Source: Methylobacterium sp. NEAU K | GTDB lineage: Bacteria > Pseudomonadota > Alphaproteobacteria > Rhizobiales > Beijerinckiaceae | DNA: 64,000 nucleotides | Assembly: GCF_030700285.1 (NCBI RefSeq) | Contig: NZ_JAUYZJ010000013.1 | Coordinates: 1 to 64,000, forward strand | Reading direction: 5' to 3' | In this document: positions 17,475-27,762 of the stretch, in pieces | How positions within the stretch are numbered: position 1 is the stretch's first letter | How the letters are laid out: each line of letters begins with the position of its first letter | The notes under the pieces: model-generated | What the model was told of the DNA's origin: nothing | Databases searched by the model: none | The model's input: the letters and a program-made list of their open reading frames with translations, nothing else | Made by a program: the position numbers and the translations under genes

Positions 17475-19361
17475 TCAGATCTGCAGCAGCTGGTTGAGCA
17501 TGTCGCGCGCGGCGGTCAGCACCCGGGCGTTGGCGCCGTAGGCGGTCTGGAGCGCGATCAAATTCGACATCTCCTGGTCGATATTGACCCCGGCCCCCGA
17601 GGCGAATCGACCCTGGGCGGTCGAGAGGGCGGTCTGCTGGGTATCGTTGAGCGCCGCAGCGTTCGAGGCGGCCGCGCCCTGCGAGGCGATGACGTCCTGC
17701 GCGAACCCGACGACGCTCGCGTGATAGGGGGCGGAGACACCGCCGATGCCGCTCGACGACGAGAAGGTCTGTTGGGTCGACGTCAGCGCCGTGTAGATCG
17801 CCTGCGCGCGACCGCCCGAGGCGCTCGAGTCGGTCGCGCTCGAGGCGGTGAGGGCCGAGGTGTTGCCCGAGACCGCCGAGTTGACCGTGATGCGCTGCGC
17901 GAAGCCCGTGAGCTGCGAACCGTTGTCGAACGAGCCCGTGAAGAGCTGGTTGCCCGAGCCATCGACGAACAGGGCGATCTGCGGGAAGCCCGTGGTCAGA
18001 TCGGTCGCCGAGGTGGGCAGCGTTATGTTGGCGCTGGCGGCCGTGACCTTGTCGGTGCTGGCGGCCGCTGGCCCGATCGTGACCGTCGCACCGGTGCCGG
18101 TGGCGGCCAGAGCGGGGACGTTCTTGGTGCCCGCGGCCGTCGCCCGCGTGTTGAGTGCCGAGAGCGCGGTCTGGATCGCGGTCGCGTAGGTCGACGGGCC
18201 GCCGGAGATGTCGAAGGTCTGCGCCAGCCCGCTGGAATCGTCGGTCTGGCTCGGATCGACCGCGGCCGTCGCGGCGTTCGAGGCGATCAACGTGACGTTG
18301 CGGACCGAGCCGTCGGCCGCTGTGACCGGAATCGTGAGTCTGTTGCCGGCCTGGATGCCCGTGAGGTCGATCGTGGCCGCGTTGCCGCTCACCGTGCCCG
18401 TCACGGACTTGTCTGTGAGCGCGCTCGCGAGTCCCCCGGCGAGATCGTCGAGCTGGCGCTGGGCCTGCGGCAGCGTCTGATCGCGCAGCTCGATTTCGGC
18501 GGCGAGGCTGCCCGATCGCAGCACGCCGGGCGCCCCGAGATCGATCTTGCCACCGCCCGGCAGTGTCGCGGTGATGGTGCCGACCGTTCGCTTCGTCGGG
18601 TCCGTCGAGTAGCTCGAATTGGCGTTCAGGGCCCCATGACCGTCGAAGGTCAGCGACGCCGCGTTGCCGCGGTCCACCAGCGTCACGCCCGACTGGGTCA
18701 GCACGGTGACCGTTCCGTCGCTCTGCGCGGCGGTCTGGACGTCCATGAAGCCCGAGAGTGTGTTGATCGCCTGGTCGCGCTGGTCCTGGAGATCGGCCAG
18801 CGAAGAACTGTCCGCGGTGTTCTGGATCTTGGCGTTCAGGCTGGCGATGGTGGTGAGGACGGTGTTCGCCGACTTCGTGTCCGTGCCGAGCTGCGACTCC
18901 ACGCCCGTGCGAAGATTCTGCACCGTGGCGGCGGCACCGTTGATCTGGCTTGCCAGCGCCGAGGCGTTGCTCACCACGGTGGTGCGGGCGGCCGCCGACG
19001 TCGGGTTGGCGGCGAGTTCCTGAAGTGATTCCGTGAAGGTGTTCAGCGTGCCGTCCAGTGCCGCCGCGCTGCCGGGCGTCCCGTAGAGCGTGTCGAGCTG
19101 AGCGACCACGCCGGACTTCGTGCTGGTATAGGCCGCCCCGGAAGTCTCGAGCCGGAGCTGCCGCAAGGCGGCGGCGTCGAAGCTGCGGGTGATCGTGCCG
19201 GTGGCGACGCCCGAGTTGTTGGTGCCGGTGGCGACCGACGAGATCGTCCGCTTGACGTAGCCCGCCGTCCCGGAATTGGCGACGTTCTGAGAGACGACGT
19301 TGATCGCCGCCTGCGTGGCCGCGAGCCCCGCGGTCGCGGTGGAAAGCGCATTCAGCGACAT
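17475..19361 (-). CDS. flgK: Flagellar hook-associated protein 1 (FlgK)
   Basis: A 628-residue hook-filament junction protein exported by the flagellar type III system. It begins MSLNALSTATAGLAATQAAINVVSQNVANSGTAGYVKR-like, the rod/hook family N-terminal motif with the NVAN signature, and ends with the FlgK C-terminal heptad helix (MSNLIALQTAYGANARVLTAARDMLNQLLQI). The long middle part is Ala/Thr/Ser-rich. It follows flgE by 34 bases and precedes flgL by 2, so the three are one transcription unit. Confidence 0.93.
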   Translation of the reverse strand: MSLNALSTATAGLAATQAAINVVSQNVANSGTAGYVKRTISSVATGTNNSGVATGTITRSFDAAALRQLRLETSGAAYTSTKSGVVAQLDTLYGTPGSAAALDGTLNTFTESLQELAANPTSAAARTTVVSNASALASQINGAAATVQNLRTGVESQLGTDTKSANTVLTTIASLNAKIQNTADSSSLADLQDQRDQAINTLSGFMDVQTAAQSDGTVTVLTQSGVTLVDRGNAASLTFDGHGALNANSSYSTDPTKRTVGTITATLPGGGKIDLGAPGVLRSGSLAAEIELRDQTLPQAQRQLDDLAGGLASALTDKSVTGTVSGNAATIDLTGIQAGNRLTIPVTAADGSVRNVTLIASNAATAAVDPSQTDDSSGLAQTFDISGGPSTYATAIQTALSALNTRATAAGTKNVPALAATGTGATVTIGPAAASTDKVTAASANITLPTSATDLTTGFPQIALFVDGSGNQLFTGSFDNGSQLTGFAQRITVNSAVSGNTSALTASSATDSSASGGRAQAIYTALTSTQQTFSSSSGIGGVSAPYHASVVGFAQDVIASQGAAASNAAALNDTQQTALSTAQGRFASGAGVNIDQEMSNLIALQTAYGANARVLTAARDMLNQLLQI

Positions 19362-19395
19362 CTCACGGCCTCCGCGGCTCGGGTTGCATCCTCAT

Positions 19396-20775
19396 TCAAC
19401 GGATCACGTTGAGCAGGTCGGACATCATCGTCTGGGCCGTCGACATGACCCGCGTGTTCGCAGAGTAAGCCTGTTGCGTTACGATCATCTTAGAGAACTC
19501 GGTCGCAATGTCGGTATTCGATTGCTCATTGCTGGCGCCCGTGATCGTGCTGCCGTTCAGCCCGACCAGGGCCGGCCCGGAATCCGCGGTCTGGAGGTAG
19601 TTGCCGTTGGAATCGGCCTTGAGGCCGTCGGGATTGGCGAACTGGGCGATCCCCACGCTGGCGAGCGCCAGAACCGACCCGTTCGAGAAGGTCCCGTTGA
19701 TCTTGCCGTCATCGCCGACCGCGACGCTGGTCAGCGTGCCGGCGCTGTTGCCGTTCTGGCTCAACGTGTTGGTGGTCACGGCGCCGGACGTGTCGGCGTA
19801 CTGCGTCAGGCCGGCCGCGCCGACATTCATGGTCAGGTTCGAGTAGGTATAGTCGCCCACCGTCACGGCGCCGAGCGAGACCGGGCTCGTCGCCGGCGAA
19901 GTCAGCTTCCCCGTCGAGTCGAACGTGAAAGCCGTCCCGACGTTCTGCCAGCTGGTCGCGTTCGCCGAGGCGGAGGGGTCGGACGCGTAATAGAGATTCC
20001 AGACCGCCGGTTGCGCCGGCGTCGTGGAGGCATCCTGCACCTTCGCCCAGCGCGTGCTCAGGGTGACCGGCGCGCCGGTCGACGTGTAAGTGGTGAGCGA
20101 TGGCCCCGCGATGCTGTTGTTCACGAAGGTTCCGGCATCGGTCGAGGGAACCGAGACGCCGGTCTGGCCGGTCCCCGTGAGGACGACGGCCGCCGGGAGC
20201 TGATTGTAGAGATCGGAGCCCGACGTGGCCGAGGCGGTGGTGGCCGGCGTCGCCGGAAGATTGGCCGCGTAGGTGATCGCCGTGGTGGCCTGGGCCGGAA
20301 GCGACGAGTTCCCGAGCTTGATGAGCCCGGTGCTGGTGGCCTGTCCCGTGACCGGGTCGAGGTTGGTGCCGGTCAGGTAGCCGCCGGCACCATTGACCAG
20401 GTAGCCGTCCTTGTCCTGAGAAAAGTCGCCCCGGCGCGTGTAGACGTTCGTCCCGCTGAAGGTGGCGGCGCCGTTCGAGTCGCCGGTCTTCTGCACCACC
20501 GTGAAGAAGCCGTTCCCGTTGATGGCCATGTTGGTCGGCACGCTCGACGACACGACGTTTCCGCCGATCGTATTGGTGAGCTGCGACTGGGCCAGGACTG
20601 AGCCGGACACCTCGCGCTTCGGCGTCGTCTCGGACATCATGTCGACGAAGCTGGTGTCGATCCGCTTGAACCCGGTCGTCTGCGAGTTCGCGATGTTCCC
20701 GGAGATGTTGCTGATGGCGTAGGACTGCGCCTGCAGTCCGGAGACCGAGGTCTGCAGGGCGGTAAAAAGATCCAT
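19396..20775 (-). CDS. flgE: Flagellar hook protein FlgE
   Basis: A 459-residue hook subunit. The N-terminus MDLFTALQTSVSGLQAQSYAI-like plus NISGNIANSQTTGFKR, the central VPTNMAINGNGFF motif, and the C-terminal NTDIATEFSKMIVTQQAYSANTRVM are diagnostic for hook/rod family proteins; the length and DLFTALQTSVSGL start fit FlgE. Start chosen at the second ATG near 20775. A perfect sigma-54 core promoter lies 50-64 bases upstream. First gene of flgE-flgK-flgL. Confidence 0.9.
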   Translation of the reverse strand: MDLFTALQTSVSGLQAQSYAISNISGNIANSQTTGFKRIDTSFVDMMSETTPKREVSGSVLAQSQLTNTIGGNVVSSSVPTNMAINGNGFFTVVQKTGDSNGAATFSGTNVYTRRGDFSQDKDGYLVNGAGGYLTGTNLDPVTGQATSTGLIKLGNSSLPAQATTAITYAANLPATPATTASATSGSDLYNQLPAAVVLTGTGQTGVSVPSTDAGTFVNNSIAGPSLTTYTSTGAPVTLSTRWAKVQDASTTPAQPAVWNLYYASDPSASANATSWQNVGTAFTFDSTGKLTSPATSPVSLGAVTVGDYTYSNLTMNVGAAGLTQYADTSGAVTTNTLSQNGNSAGTLTSVAVGDDGKINGTFSNGSVLALASVGIAQFANPDGLKADSNGNYLQTADSGPALVGLNGSTITGASNEQSNTDIATEFSKMIVTQQAYSANTRVMSTAQTMMSDLLNVIR

Positions 20776-20824
20776 GGCATGCGATCCCGACACGCGCCGC
20801 GATGGCCCGCAAGTTCAGCCGAGC

Positions 20825-20839
20825 GCAACCGCCGTGCCA
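20825..20839 (-). promoter_or_regulatory. Sigma-54 promoter of flgEKL
   Basis: On the minus strand the bases read TGGCAC-GGCGG-TTGC, an exact match to the -24/-12 core TGGCAC-N5-TTGC. It lies 50 bases upstream of the flgE ATG, with the GG and GC doublets in the required spacing. Confidence 0.8.
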
Positions 20840-21076
20840 GGGCTAAGCCCTTGATACAAAAGATATGGCTCGTCCCCTGCCCGGCACCGACTGACCGGCT
20901 GGAGACGTCGGCCCGGCAAATCCTGCCGAGGGAAGACCATTTAGGTCGAACCCGGCCGGCCGCCCGCGTTTACGGGGTGTTATCCGGCTCGCGCCAAGAT
21001 GGCAGGGCGGTCAGGATGGGTGGGGACCGTTCTGCCCGGACGCGCCGTCTCGGCATGGGTTGCGGATCTAGGGGTC

Positions 21077-21544
21077 ATGCGGGCGAAACGGACGAGCCTC
21101 GTCCACATCATCTACTTCTCGCGCCTCAACCTGTCGCCGGACCCTGCGAAGCGGTCCGAGCAGATCGGCGATATCGGCCGAGTCGCGCAGAAGAAGAACG
21201 AGTTCTCGGTGATCACCAGCTTCCTGGTCATTGAGGGCAATTTTGCCTGTCAGGTGATCGAGGGCGAGCGCTCCTCGGTCCACGAGACCTTCGACCGGGT
21301 CAATGCCGACCAGCGTCATCGGGAGGTCCAGATCAGCGAGTGGCGCGAGATCACCAAGCGCGAATTCGTCCACTCCTTCAAGAGCGCCCAGCGTACCGCC
21401 ACCAACGAGACCCTGTTCGCCAAGGCCAATCTTCTGCCGATGCTCCAGCGCGGCACCCCGAAAGCATCCGCGATCCACGGGCTCTGCGTGGCGCTCCAGA
21501 ACGACGCGATGTCCCGCCAGGGCATCGATCACCTCTTCATCTGA
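21077..21544 (+). CDS. BLUF-domain blue-light sensor
   Basis: A 155-residue single-domain FAD-binding photoreceptor. The three flavin-contact residues of BLUF proteins align: Y13 in HIIYFSR, N41 in KKNEFSV, and Q59 in FACQVIEG, followed by the usual DRVNADQRHREV. The conserved Trp-x-Met of the last strand (W104/M106 in AppA) aligns with S100 and K102 here, so signalling out of the flavin pocket may differ. Start chosen at 21077 with AGGGG upstream; longer starts look non-coding. A receiver-only regulator follows after 8 bases, and flgE is divergent upstream, suggesting a light input to motility or to a phosphorelay. Confidence 0.85.
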   Translation: MRAKRTSLVHIIYFSRLNLSPDPAKRSEQIGDIGRVAQKKNEFSVITSFLVIEGNFACQVIEGERSSVHETFDRVNADQRHREVQISEWREITKREFVHSFKSAQRTATNETLFAKANLLPMLQRGTPKASAIHGLCVALQNDAMSRQGIDHLFI

Positions 21545-21552
21545 GCCGAGCG

Positions 21553-22011
21553 ATGTCCGAGAGCGATACGCCGCCGATCCTCATCGTCGACGACCAGGAG
21601 AAGCTCCTGCGACTCGTCGTGATGCTCATGACCCGCATCGGCTTCCCGGACGTCGAGGGTGTCACCAGCGCCGTGGAGGCACTGGAGCGGCTGCGCGCGC
21701 GCCGCTACGCGCTGGTGATCTCCGATCTCGACATGGAGCCGATGGACGGGATCAGCCTGCTGCGCGAGATTCGCGCCGACGACGCGCTGATGAACACGCC
21801 GTTCATGCTCACCGAATCGTCCTTCGACTTCGAGGACATCAATCTCGCCCACCAGGCGGGGGCGGACGCCTTCATCCTCAAACCGTTCGACATGGCCGTG
21901 CTGAAGAGCAAGCTGAAGCAGGTGCTCAACCGCAAGCCGCGCAAGCGCGAGGCACCGATGGCCGCGGAATCGGCGCTCAGCGTCGATTTCCCGATGCTGG
22001 GGAAGTTCTGA
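21553..22011 (+). CDS. Receiver-only (CheY-like) response regulator
   Basis: A 152-residue protein consisting of a receiver domain with the acidic pair in ILIVDDQE, phosphoacceptor D58 in VISDLDMEPMDG, T87 in FMLTESS and K110 in FILKPFD. A 25-residue tail has no output domain. It starts 8 bases after the BLUF gene stop, so the two are almost certainly co-transcribed. No kinase is adjacent. Receiver-only proteins typically act on flagellar motors or relay phosphate, so its target is unknown. Confidence 0.85.
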   Translation: MSESDTPPILIVDDQEKLLRLVVMLMTRIGFPDVEGVTSAVEALERLRARRYALVISDLDMEPMDGISLLREIRADDALMNTPFMLTESSFDFEDINLAHQAGADAFILKPFDMAVLKSKLKQVLNRKPRKREAPMAAESALSVDFPMLGKF

Positions 22012-22059
22012 GCCGGCGACCCTGATGCGGATCGCACCGAGCCCGAATCCCGCTCGGGC

Positions 22060-23673
<1,614 letters not shown>

Positions 23674-23977
23674 GGAGCGAACGCTCTGAGTCGGCGGAAC
23701 TGAGGGACGTTGTCCGGCGCGCGCGCGCGGTCTCGGGATCGTGTAGCGGCAACCCCCGGTATTGGCAAAGAAGCAGACGCCGGCGCCCTCGACCAGCAGC
23801 ACAGGCTGGCCCGGTCAGTCTCGACCGACCGACCCTTCGGCGAGACCCTCAAGGCCGCACGCCTCAATCGTGTCTCCGGATCGTCTCGGTGGCCATCGTG
23901 GCCCTCGCGGCAGCCGCCGCCGATGCGGCCCCGGCCACGTGAACGGGAACGAGGCTCGCGACATCACGAAGCCCCGC
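23674..23977. other. Gene-free stretch between prfC and the threonine aldolase gene
   Basis: Holds the prfC upstream region. No recognisable gene, repeat or strong hairpin was seen. Confidence 0.4.
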
Positions 23978-25024
23978 TCAGGCCGCCTCCGCCGACAGCG
24001 CGCGCAGGTCGCGAACCAGCGCGTCCACGCGCTCGGCCTCGGCATCCCAGGCGAACATGAAGCGCGCCCCGCCGCCGATGAAGGTGTAGAACCGCCAGCC
24101 CCGCGCCTGCAGCCCCTCCATGGTGGCGGCCGGCATCGCCAGGAAGACGGCGTTGGCCTCGACCGGGAACAGGGCGCGCACGCCCGGCAAGCCGGCGACG
24201 GCATCGGCGAAGCGCCGGGCGCAGGCATTGCCGTGGGCCCCGTTCCTCAGCCAGGCGCCGCTCTCCAGCATGCCGACCCAGGGGGCGGCGAGGAAGCGCA
24301 TCTTCGACGCGAGCTGGCCGGCCTGCTTGCAGCGGTAGCCGAAATCCTCAGCGAGCTTGGGATCGAAGAACACCACCGCCTCGCCGGCATGCATGCCGTT
24401 CTTAGTGCCGCCGAAGCACAGCACGTCGACCCCGGCCCGCCAGGTCATGTCGGCGGGGCTGCACCGGAGGCTCGCGCAGGCATTGGCGAAGCGCGCGCCG
24501 TCCATGTGCAGCGCGAGACCGAGTTCGCGGCAGGTCGCCGACAGTGCCCGCAGCTCGGCGAGGCTGTAGACCTGCCCGGTCTCCGTGGGCTGCGTGATCG
24601 TTACGACGCGGGGCCGCGGGAAGTGGATGTCGCTGCGGTTCGCGGCGAGCCCGCGGATCGCCTCCGGCGTGAGCTTGCCGCCCTCGGTCCGGACGGTCAG
24701 CAGCTTGGAGCCGTTGGAGAAGAATTCCGGCGCGCCGCACTCGTCGGTCTCGACATGGGCCGAATCGGCGCAGATCACGCTGTGATAGGACTGGCAGAGC
24801 GAGGCCAGCGCCAGCGCGTTGGCCGCCGTGCCGTTGAAGGCGAAGAACACCTGGCAGGGTGTCTCGAACAGATGGCGGAACGCATCCGCGGCCCTGACCG
24901 TCCAGTCATCCTCGCCATAGGCCGGCGCATGGCCGCGATTGGCCGCCTCCATGGCCGCCCAGGCCTCCGGGCAGATGCCGGAATAATTGTCGCTGGCGAA
25001 CTGCTGCGAGTCGTCGTGTCCCAT
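23978..25024 (-). CDS. Low-specificity L-threonine aldolase-type PLP enzyme
   Basis: A 348-residue fold-type I PLP enzyme of the beta-eliminating lyase / threonine aldolase family, which cleaves L-threonine or allo-threonine to glycine and acetaldehyde. Residues around FASDNYSGICPEAW match the family start; AFNGTAANALALASL is the phosphate-binding region, LHMDGARFANA holds the cofactor aspartate, and CFGGTKNGMHAGEAV carries the Schiff-base lysine. Start ATG at 25024 gives MGHDDSQQFASDN. It is divergent from rpsU. Stereospecificity cannot be inferred. Confidence 0.88.
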   Translation of the reverse strand: MGHDDSQQFASDNYSGICPEAWAAMEAANRGHAPAYGEDDWTVRAADAFRHLFETPCQVFFAFNGTAANALALASLCQSYHSVICADSAHVETDECGAPEFFSNGSKLLTVRTEGGKLTPEAIRGLAANRSDIHFPRPRVVTITQPTETGQVYSLAELRALSATCRELGLALHMDGARFANACASLRCSPADMTWRAGVDVLCFGGTKNGMHAGEAVVFFDPKLAEDFGYRCKQAGQLASKMRFLAAPWVGMLESGAWLRNGAHGNACARRFADAVAGLPGVRALFPVEANAVFLAMPAATMEGLQARGWRFYTFIGGGARFMFAWDAEAERVDALVRDLRALSAEAA

Positions 25025-25188
25025 GCGGGCAAGGTAGAGCCCCGCCCGATCGCGTTGCAATCGGCTGCCGCTGAAAACCGGGATGTGGCGCGCGCGCCAC
25101 CGCGCCGAAGATGGATGGCGCGAAGATGTTGGAACTGGTTCGCGCTTGGTGTAGAAGGCGCGCCAAGGCGTGGGCTCCACGCCGATTC

Positions 25189-25247
25189 GGAAACCGACGT
25201 TCCCGTCCCTCCCGGGTTCACCCGGGCGAGGGACGTTGCCGGTTTCC
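25189..25247 (+). promoter_or_regulatory. Structured 5' leader hairpin of rpsU
   Basis: Three stacked stems share one axis: GGAAACCG (25189-25196) with CGGTTTCC (25240-25247), CGTCCCTC (25204-25211) with GAGGGACG (25228-25235), and CCGGG (25212-25216) with CCCGG (25222-25226), closing a 5-base loop. Internal loops of 7 and 4 bases separate the outer and middle stems. It ends 54 bases before the rpsU start and may act as an autoregulatory or stability element. Confidence 0.45.
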
Positions 25248-25301
25248 AGATCGGCGGCGGGCTGCGCAAGCCCCAAATCCAGGTCCAGAGGATCAAGTCC
25301 G

Positions 25302-25637
25302 TTGCAGGTACTCGTTCGCGACAACAACGTCGATCAGGCGCTCCGCGTCCTCAAGAAGAAGATGCAGCGCGAGGGCATCTTCCGCGAGATGAAACAGCGC
25401 AAGGCTTATGAGAAGCCGTCCGTGCGCAAGGCCCGTGAGAAGGCGGAGGCCGTTCGCCGCGCCCGCAAGCAGGCCCGCAAGACCGCGATCCGCGAGGGCC
25501 TGATCGCCGCTCCGAAGCCGAAGCCCCGTTTCCCTGCCGGCAGCCGCCGCCCAGGCTTCCCGTCGCCGTCCGCCGCCGGACCGCAGGCTGGCAGCCCCGC
25601 GGGTCAGGCTTCGGTCAGCCCGGCGCCCATCGCCTGA
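25302..25637 (+). CDS. rpsU: 30S ribosomal protein S21
   Basis: A 111-residue small-subunit ribosomal protein. The conserved S21 body is [23 protein letters not shown] followed by the basic helix [31 protein letters not shown]. The reading frame has no ATG at the expected place: the start codon is TTG at 25302 (TTG CAG GTA CTC), preceded by AGAGGATC. After residue ~70 there is a Pro/Ala/Gly-rich tail of about 40 residues ([14 protein letters not shown]...), typical of alphaproteobacterial S21. A clear intrinsic terminator follows at 25658-25691, so rpsU is probably monocistronic. Confidence 0.93.
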   Translation: MQVLVRDNNVDQALRVLKKKMQREGIFREMKQRKAYEKPSVRKAREKAEAVRRARKQARKTAIREGLIAAPKPKPRFPAGSRRPGFPSPSAAGPQAGSPAGQASVSPAPIA

Positions 25638-25657
25638 GCGGCCTCCCATCGAAACGG

Positions 25658-25691
25658 AAAAGCCCGGCCCGCGCGAGCGGCCGGGCTTTTT
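25658..25691 (+). terminator. Rho-independent terminator of rpsU
   Basis: Stem AAAAGCCCGGCC paired with GGCCGGGCTTTT across a 9-base loop, ending in a run of five T. It begins 20 bases after the rpsU stop. Confidence 0.9.
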
Positions 25692-25819
25692 GCGTTAGAT
25701 CTCTGGCCGGGGGGCTTTCCGTTGCCGACGGGAGACGTCGGCAGGCTGCCGGACTTCTAAACCGCGTTTCGGTTCGTGCCCGGTTCGACAGGACGCCCGG
25801 TCCCGAGACGGCATGCGCC

Positions 25820-25978
25820 GCCCCTCGCCCCTTCGCGGGGGAGGAAGGCTGCCTGCATCCGCCGGGGTCGCGAGAGGGGTGGTACGACGCTTCGGGACTT
25901 CACGCCTGTCGCCCGCTGTCCGGACGCGGCGCCGCTCTCCCGTCCCCCTCGGAGACCACCCTCCCCCGCAGAGGGGAG
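25820..25978. repeat. Inverted pair of REP-like palindromic elements (copy 1)
   Basis: Element 25820-25882 contains CTTCGCGGGGGAGG and ends GTCGCGAGAGGGG; element 25933-25978 carries the opposite orientation (CTCTCCCG ... CTCCCCCGCAGAGGGGAG). The same family recurs at 51599-51781 and 58160-58322, each time as two copies facing each other. The surrounding 25692-26151 stretch contains no gene. Confidence 0.6.
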
Positions 25979-26151
25979 ACGGGAGACGCGCGCGTGCGGC
26001 CCCCGTTGCCCTCAAGTGTCGACGAGATGTGAATATCGTGGTCCGCCCCGGACGAGGAGCGCACGAAGGAAAGCCCGTCGCTCTATCCTCCCGACGCCAT
26101 GACAGCCCCGCGGGTCGGCTCCGTCGAAACCACCCGCGCCGTCGGCCCCGG

Positions 26152-26544
26152 TCAGGCCGCGCGTGACGCCATCGTGGCGTGCTCGGCCTGGACCAGCACG
26201 TCGAGCGCCCGCCAGGGCTTCTGCATGTAGACCGCCTGATCGGGCAGGCGCGCGTCGCGACCCGCCCCGGAGGTGACGACCACGCGGACATCCGGCCAGC
26301 GCCGCTCCACCGCCTGGGCGAGGGATACGCCGTCCATCGCACCGGGCAGGCGCACGTCGGCGAAGAGCAGAGCCACGATCACGTCGGACCGCTCCAGCAC
26401 CGAGAGGGCGGCTTCGGCGCTGTCGCAGGCGATCACGCCGAGATCCGTCTCTTCCAGCACCGCGGTCGCGAGATCGCGCACCGCAGCATCGTCCTCCACG
26501 ACCAGGGCCACGGGGGCAGGACACTCGGGCTGTGCGCGATCCAT
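26152..26544 (-). CDS. Receiver-only response regulator
   Basis: A 130-residue single receiver domain: VALVVEDDAAVRDL start, phosphoacceptor D63 in LLFADVRLPG, VVTSGAG with the conserved Ser/Thr, and the lysine in YMQKPW. The KPW ending and VRLPG motif resemble the FixJ/CheY-like stand-alone receivers that follow PAS kinases of the HWE type in Rhizobiales, but no kinase is adjacent here. Shine-Dalgarno AGGAG precedes the ATG at 26544. An 11-bp inverted repeat lies upstream at 26701-26733 in the gap shared with the divergent amidotransferase gene. Confidence 0.85.
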   Translation of the reverse strand: MDRAQPECPAPVALVVEDDAAVRDLATAVLEETDLGVIACDSAEAALSVLERSDVIVALLFADVRLPGAMDGVSLAQAVERRWPDVRVVVTSGAGRDARLPDQAVYMQKPWRALDVLVQAEHATMASRAA

Positions 26545-26700
26545 GAAAATCTCCTGATTTCGGTTGCGGAACCCCTTTACGGGTCGCGGCCTCGTCGCCG
26601 TGCCGGTGATTCCCCGATTCGGCCATGCTGGCCTGCCAAGAGCCGGCTCACAAGTGCCGGTGCGATCGCGTGAGCGTATGCCTGCCCCGCGATCAGGCAG

Positions 26701-26733
26701 CGCCAATTTCGAGCGGAGCGCCCGAAATTGGCG
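26701..26733. promoter_or_regulatory. Perfect 11-bp inverted repeat between divergent genes
   Basis: CGCCAATTTCG (26701-26711) and CGAAATTGGCG (26723-26733) are exact inverse complements separated by 11 bases. It lies in the 325-base gap between the divergent receiver gene (start 26544) and the amidotransferase gene (start 26870), so it is an operator or a transcript-end hairpin; no T-run follows. Confidence 0.45.
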
Positions 26734-26869
26734 CAGTTGGAAGCCGGTTAAGAAACTGTTCACCCGTGTGGACCGACTGTTAACCTCTCGCGACGGACGT
26801 CCGCACCGCCTCAGGCGGCCGTCTCGCCGAGATCTCGAGCGGACCAGAGCTGAAGGATCGACGTCCGAC

Positions 26870-27661
26870 ATGTGCCGTTTCCTCGCCTACAGCGGTGAGC
26901 CGGTCTTCCTTTCCGACCTCATTTGCGCGCCGACGCACTCCCTGGTGCATCAGTCCCTGCACGCCGACGAGGGGAAGACGGAGACCAACGGCGACGGCTT
27001 CGGCATCGGCTGGTACGGCGAGCGCCCGGAACCGGGCGTCTATCGCGACATCTCCCCGGCGTGGTCGGACGAGAACCTCGTCAACCTGTGCGGTCAGGTG
27101 CGGGCGCGGACCTTCTTCGCGCATGTGCGCGCCTCGACCGGCACCGCCACCGCCCGGGCGAACTGCCACCCGTTCGTCTACGGGCGGCACCTGTTCATGC
27201 ACAACGGCCAGATCGGCGGCTACCACCGTATCAAGCGGCGGCTGGAGGCCCTGATCCCGGACGCGCTCTACGACCACCGCCGCGGCAGCACCGATTCCGA
27301 GGCGATCTTCCTACTGGCCCTGGCGAACGGGCTCGAACAGGATCCCGTCGGTGCGATGGCCCGCACCCTGGAAACCATCCGCGACCTGATGCGGGCGGCT
27401 GATATCCGCGAGCCGCTGCGCTTCACCGCGCTGCTCACCGACGGCGAGACCCTGACGGCCTATCGCTGGGCCTGCGACGGCCGCCCGCCGAGCCTGTATT
27501 TCCGCGAGGGACCGGGCGGGATCGTCGTGGTCTCCGAACCGATCGACGGTTGCCGTGAAGGCTGGCAGGTGGTCCCGAAGGGCGGCACCCTGAACGCGAG
27601 ACACGGCGGCACGACGATCGTGCAGGGCCCCGAGGCGATGCGCGCCCGCGCCGCCGCCTGA
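26870..27661 (+). CDS. Class II glutamine amidotransferase-like protein (YafJ/EgtC type)
   Basis: A 263-residue N-terminal-nucleophile amidotransferase. The start gives [11 protein letters not shown], so Cys2 becomes the catalytic nucleophile after Met removal. [13 protein letters not shown] (~residues 43-55), [13 protein letters not shown] (~80-93) and [11 protein letters not shown] (~114-124) are the glutaminase pocket motifs of class II enzymes. There is no synthetase domain attached. The family includes YafJ and EgtC (gamma-glutamyl hydrolase of ergothioneine synthesis); no egt genes lie nearby, so the substrate is unknown. Shine-Dalgarno GAAGGAT lies upstream. Confidence 0.82.
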   Translation: MCRFLAYSGEPVFLSDLICAPTHSLVHQSLHADEGKTETNGDGFGIGWYGERPEPGVYRDISPAWSDENLVNLCGQVRARTFFAHVRASTGTATARANCHPFVYGRHLFMHNGQIGGYHRIKRRLEALIPDALYDHRRGSTDSEAIFLLALANGLEQDPVGAMARTLETIRDLMRAADIREPLRFTALLTDGETLTAYRWACDGRPPSLYFREGPGGIVVVSEPIDGCREGWQVVPKGGTLNARHGGTTIVQGPEAMRARAAA

Positions 27662-27762
27662 ATGACAGGGGCGCCAGCCATGTCGCCAGGGGCATTGCCG
27701 AGGCACGCCGTGTTGCCACATTCCGCCCGGGGCCGATCGATCGGCCGGGCGGGAAACCACCG

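Noticed and set aside
21325..21360. W89 of the BLUF protein as the conserved Trp
   Set aside because: It is 30 residues after Q59, whereas the conserved Trp lies about 41 after; the aligned position is S100.
26545..26640. EcfG-type stress promoter (GGAAC-N16/17-CGTT)
   Set aside because: GGAAC is present near 26568 but the -10 CGTT is not at the required spacing.
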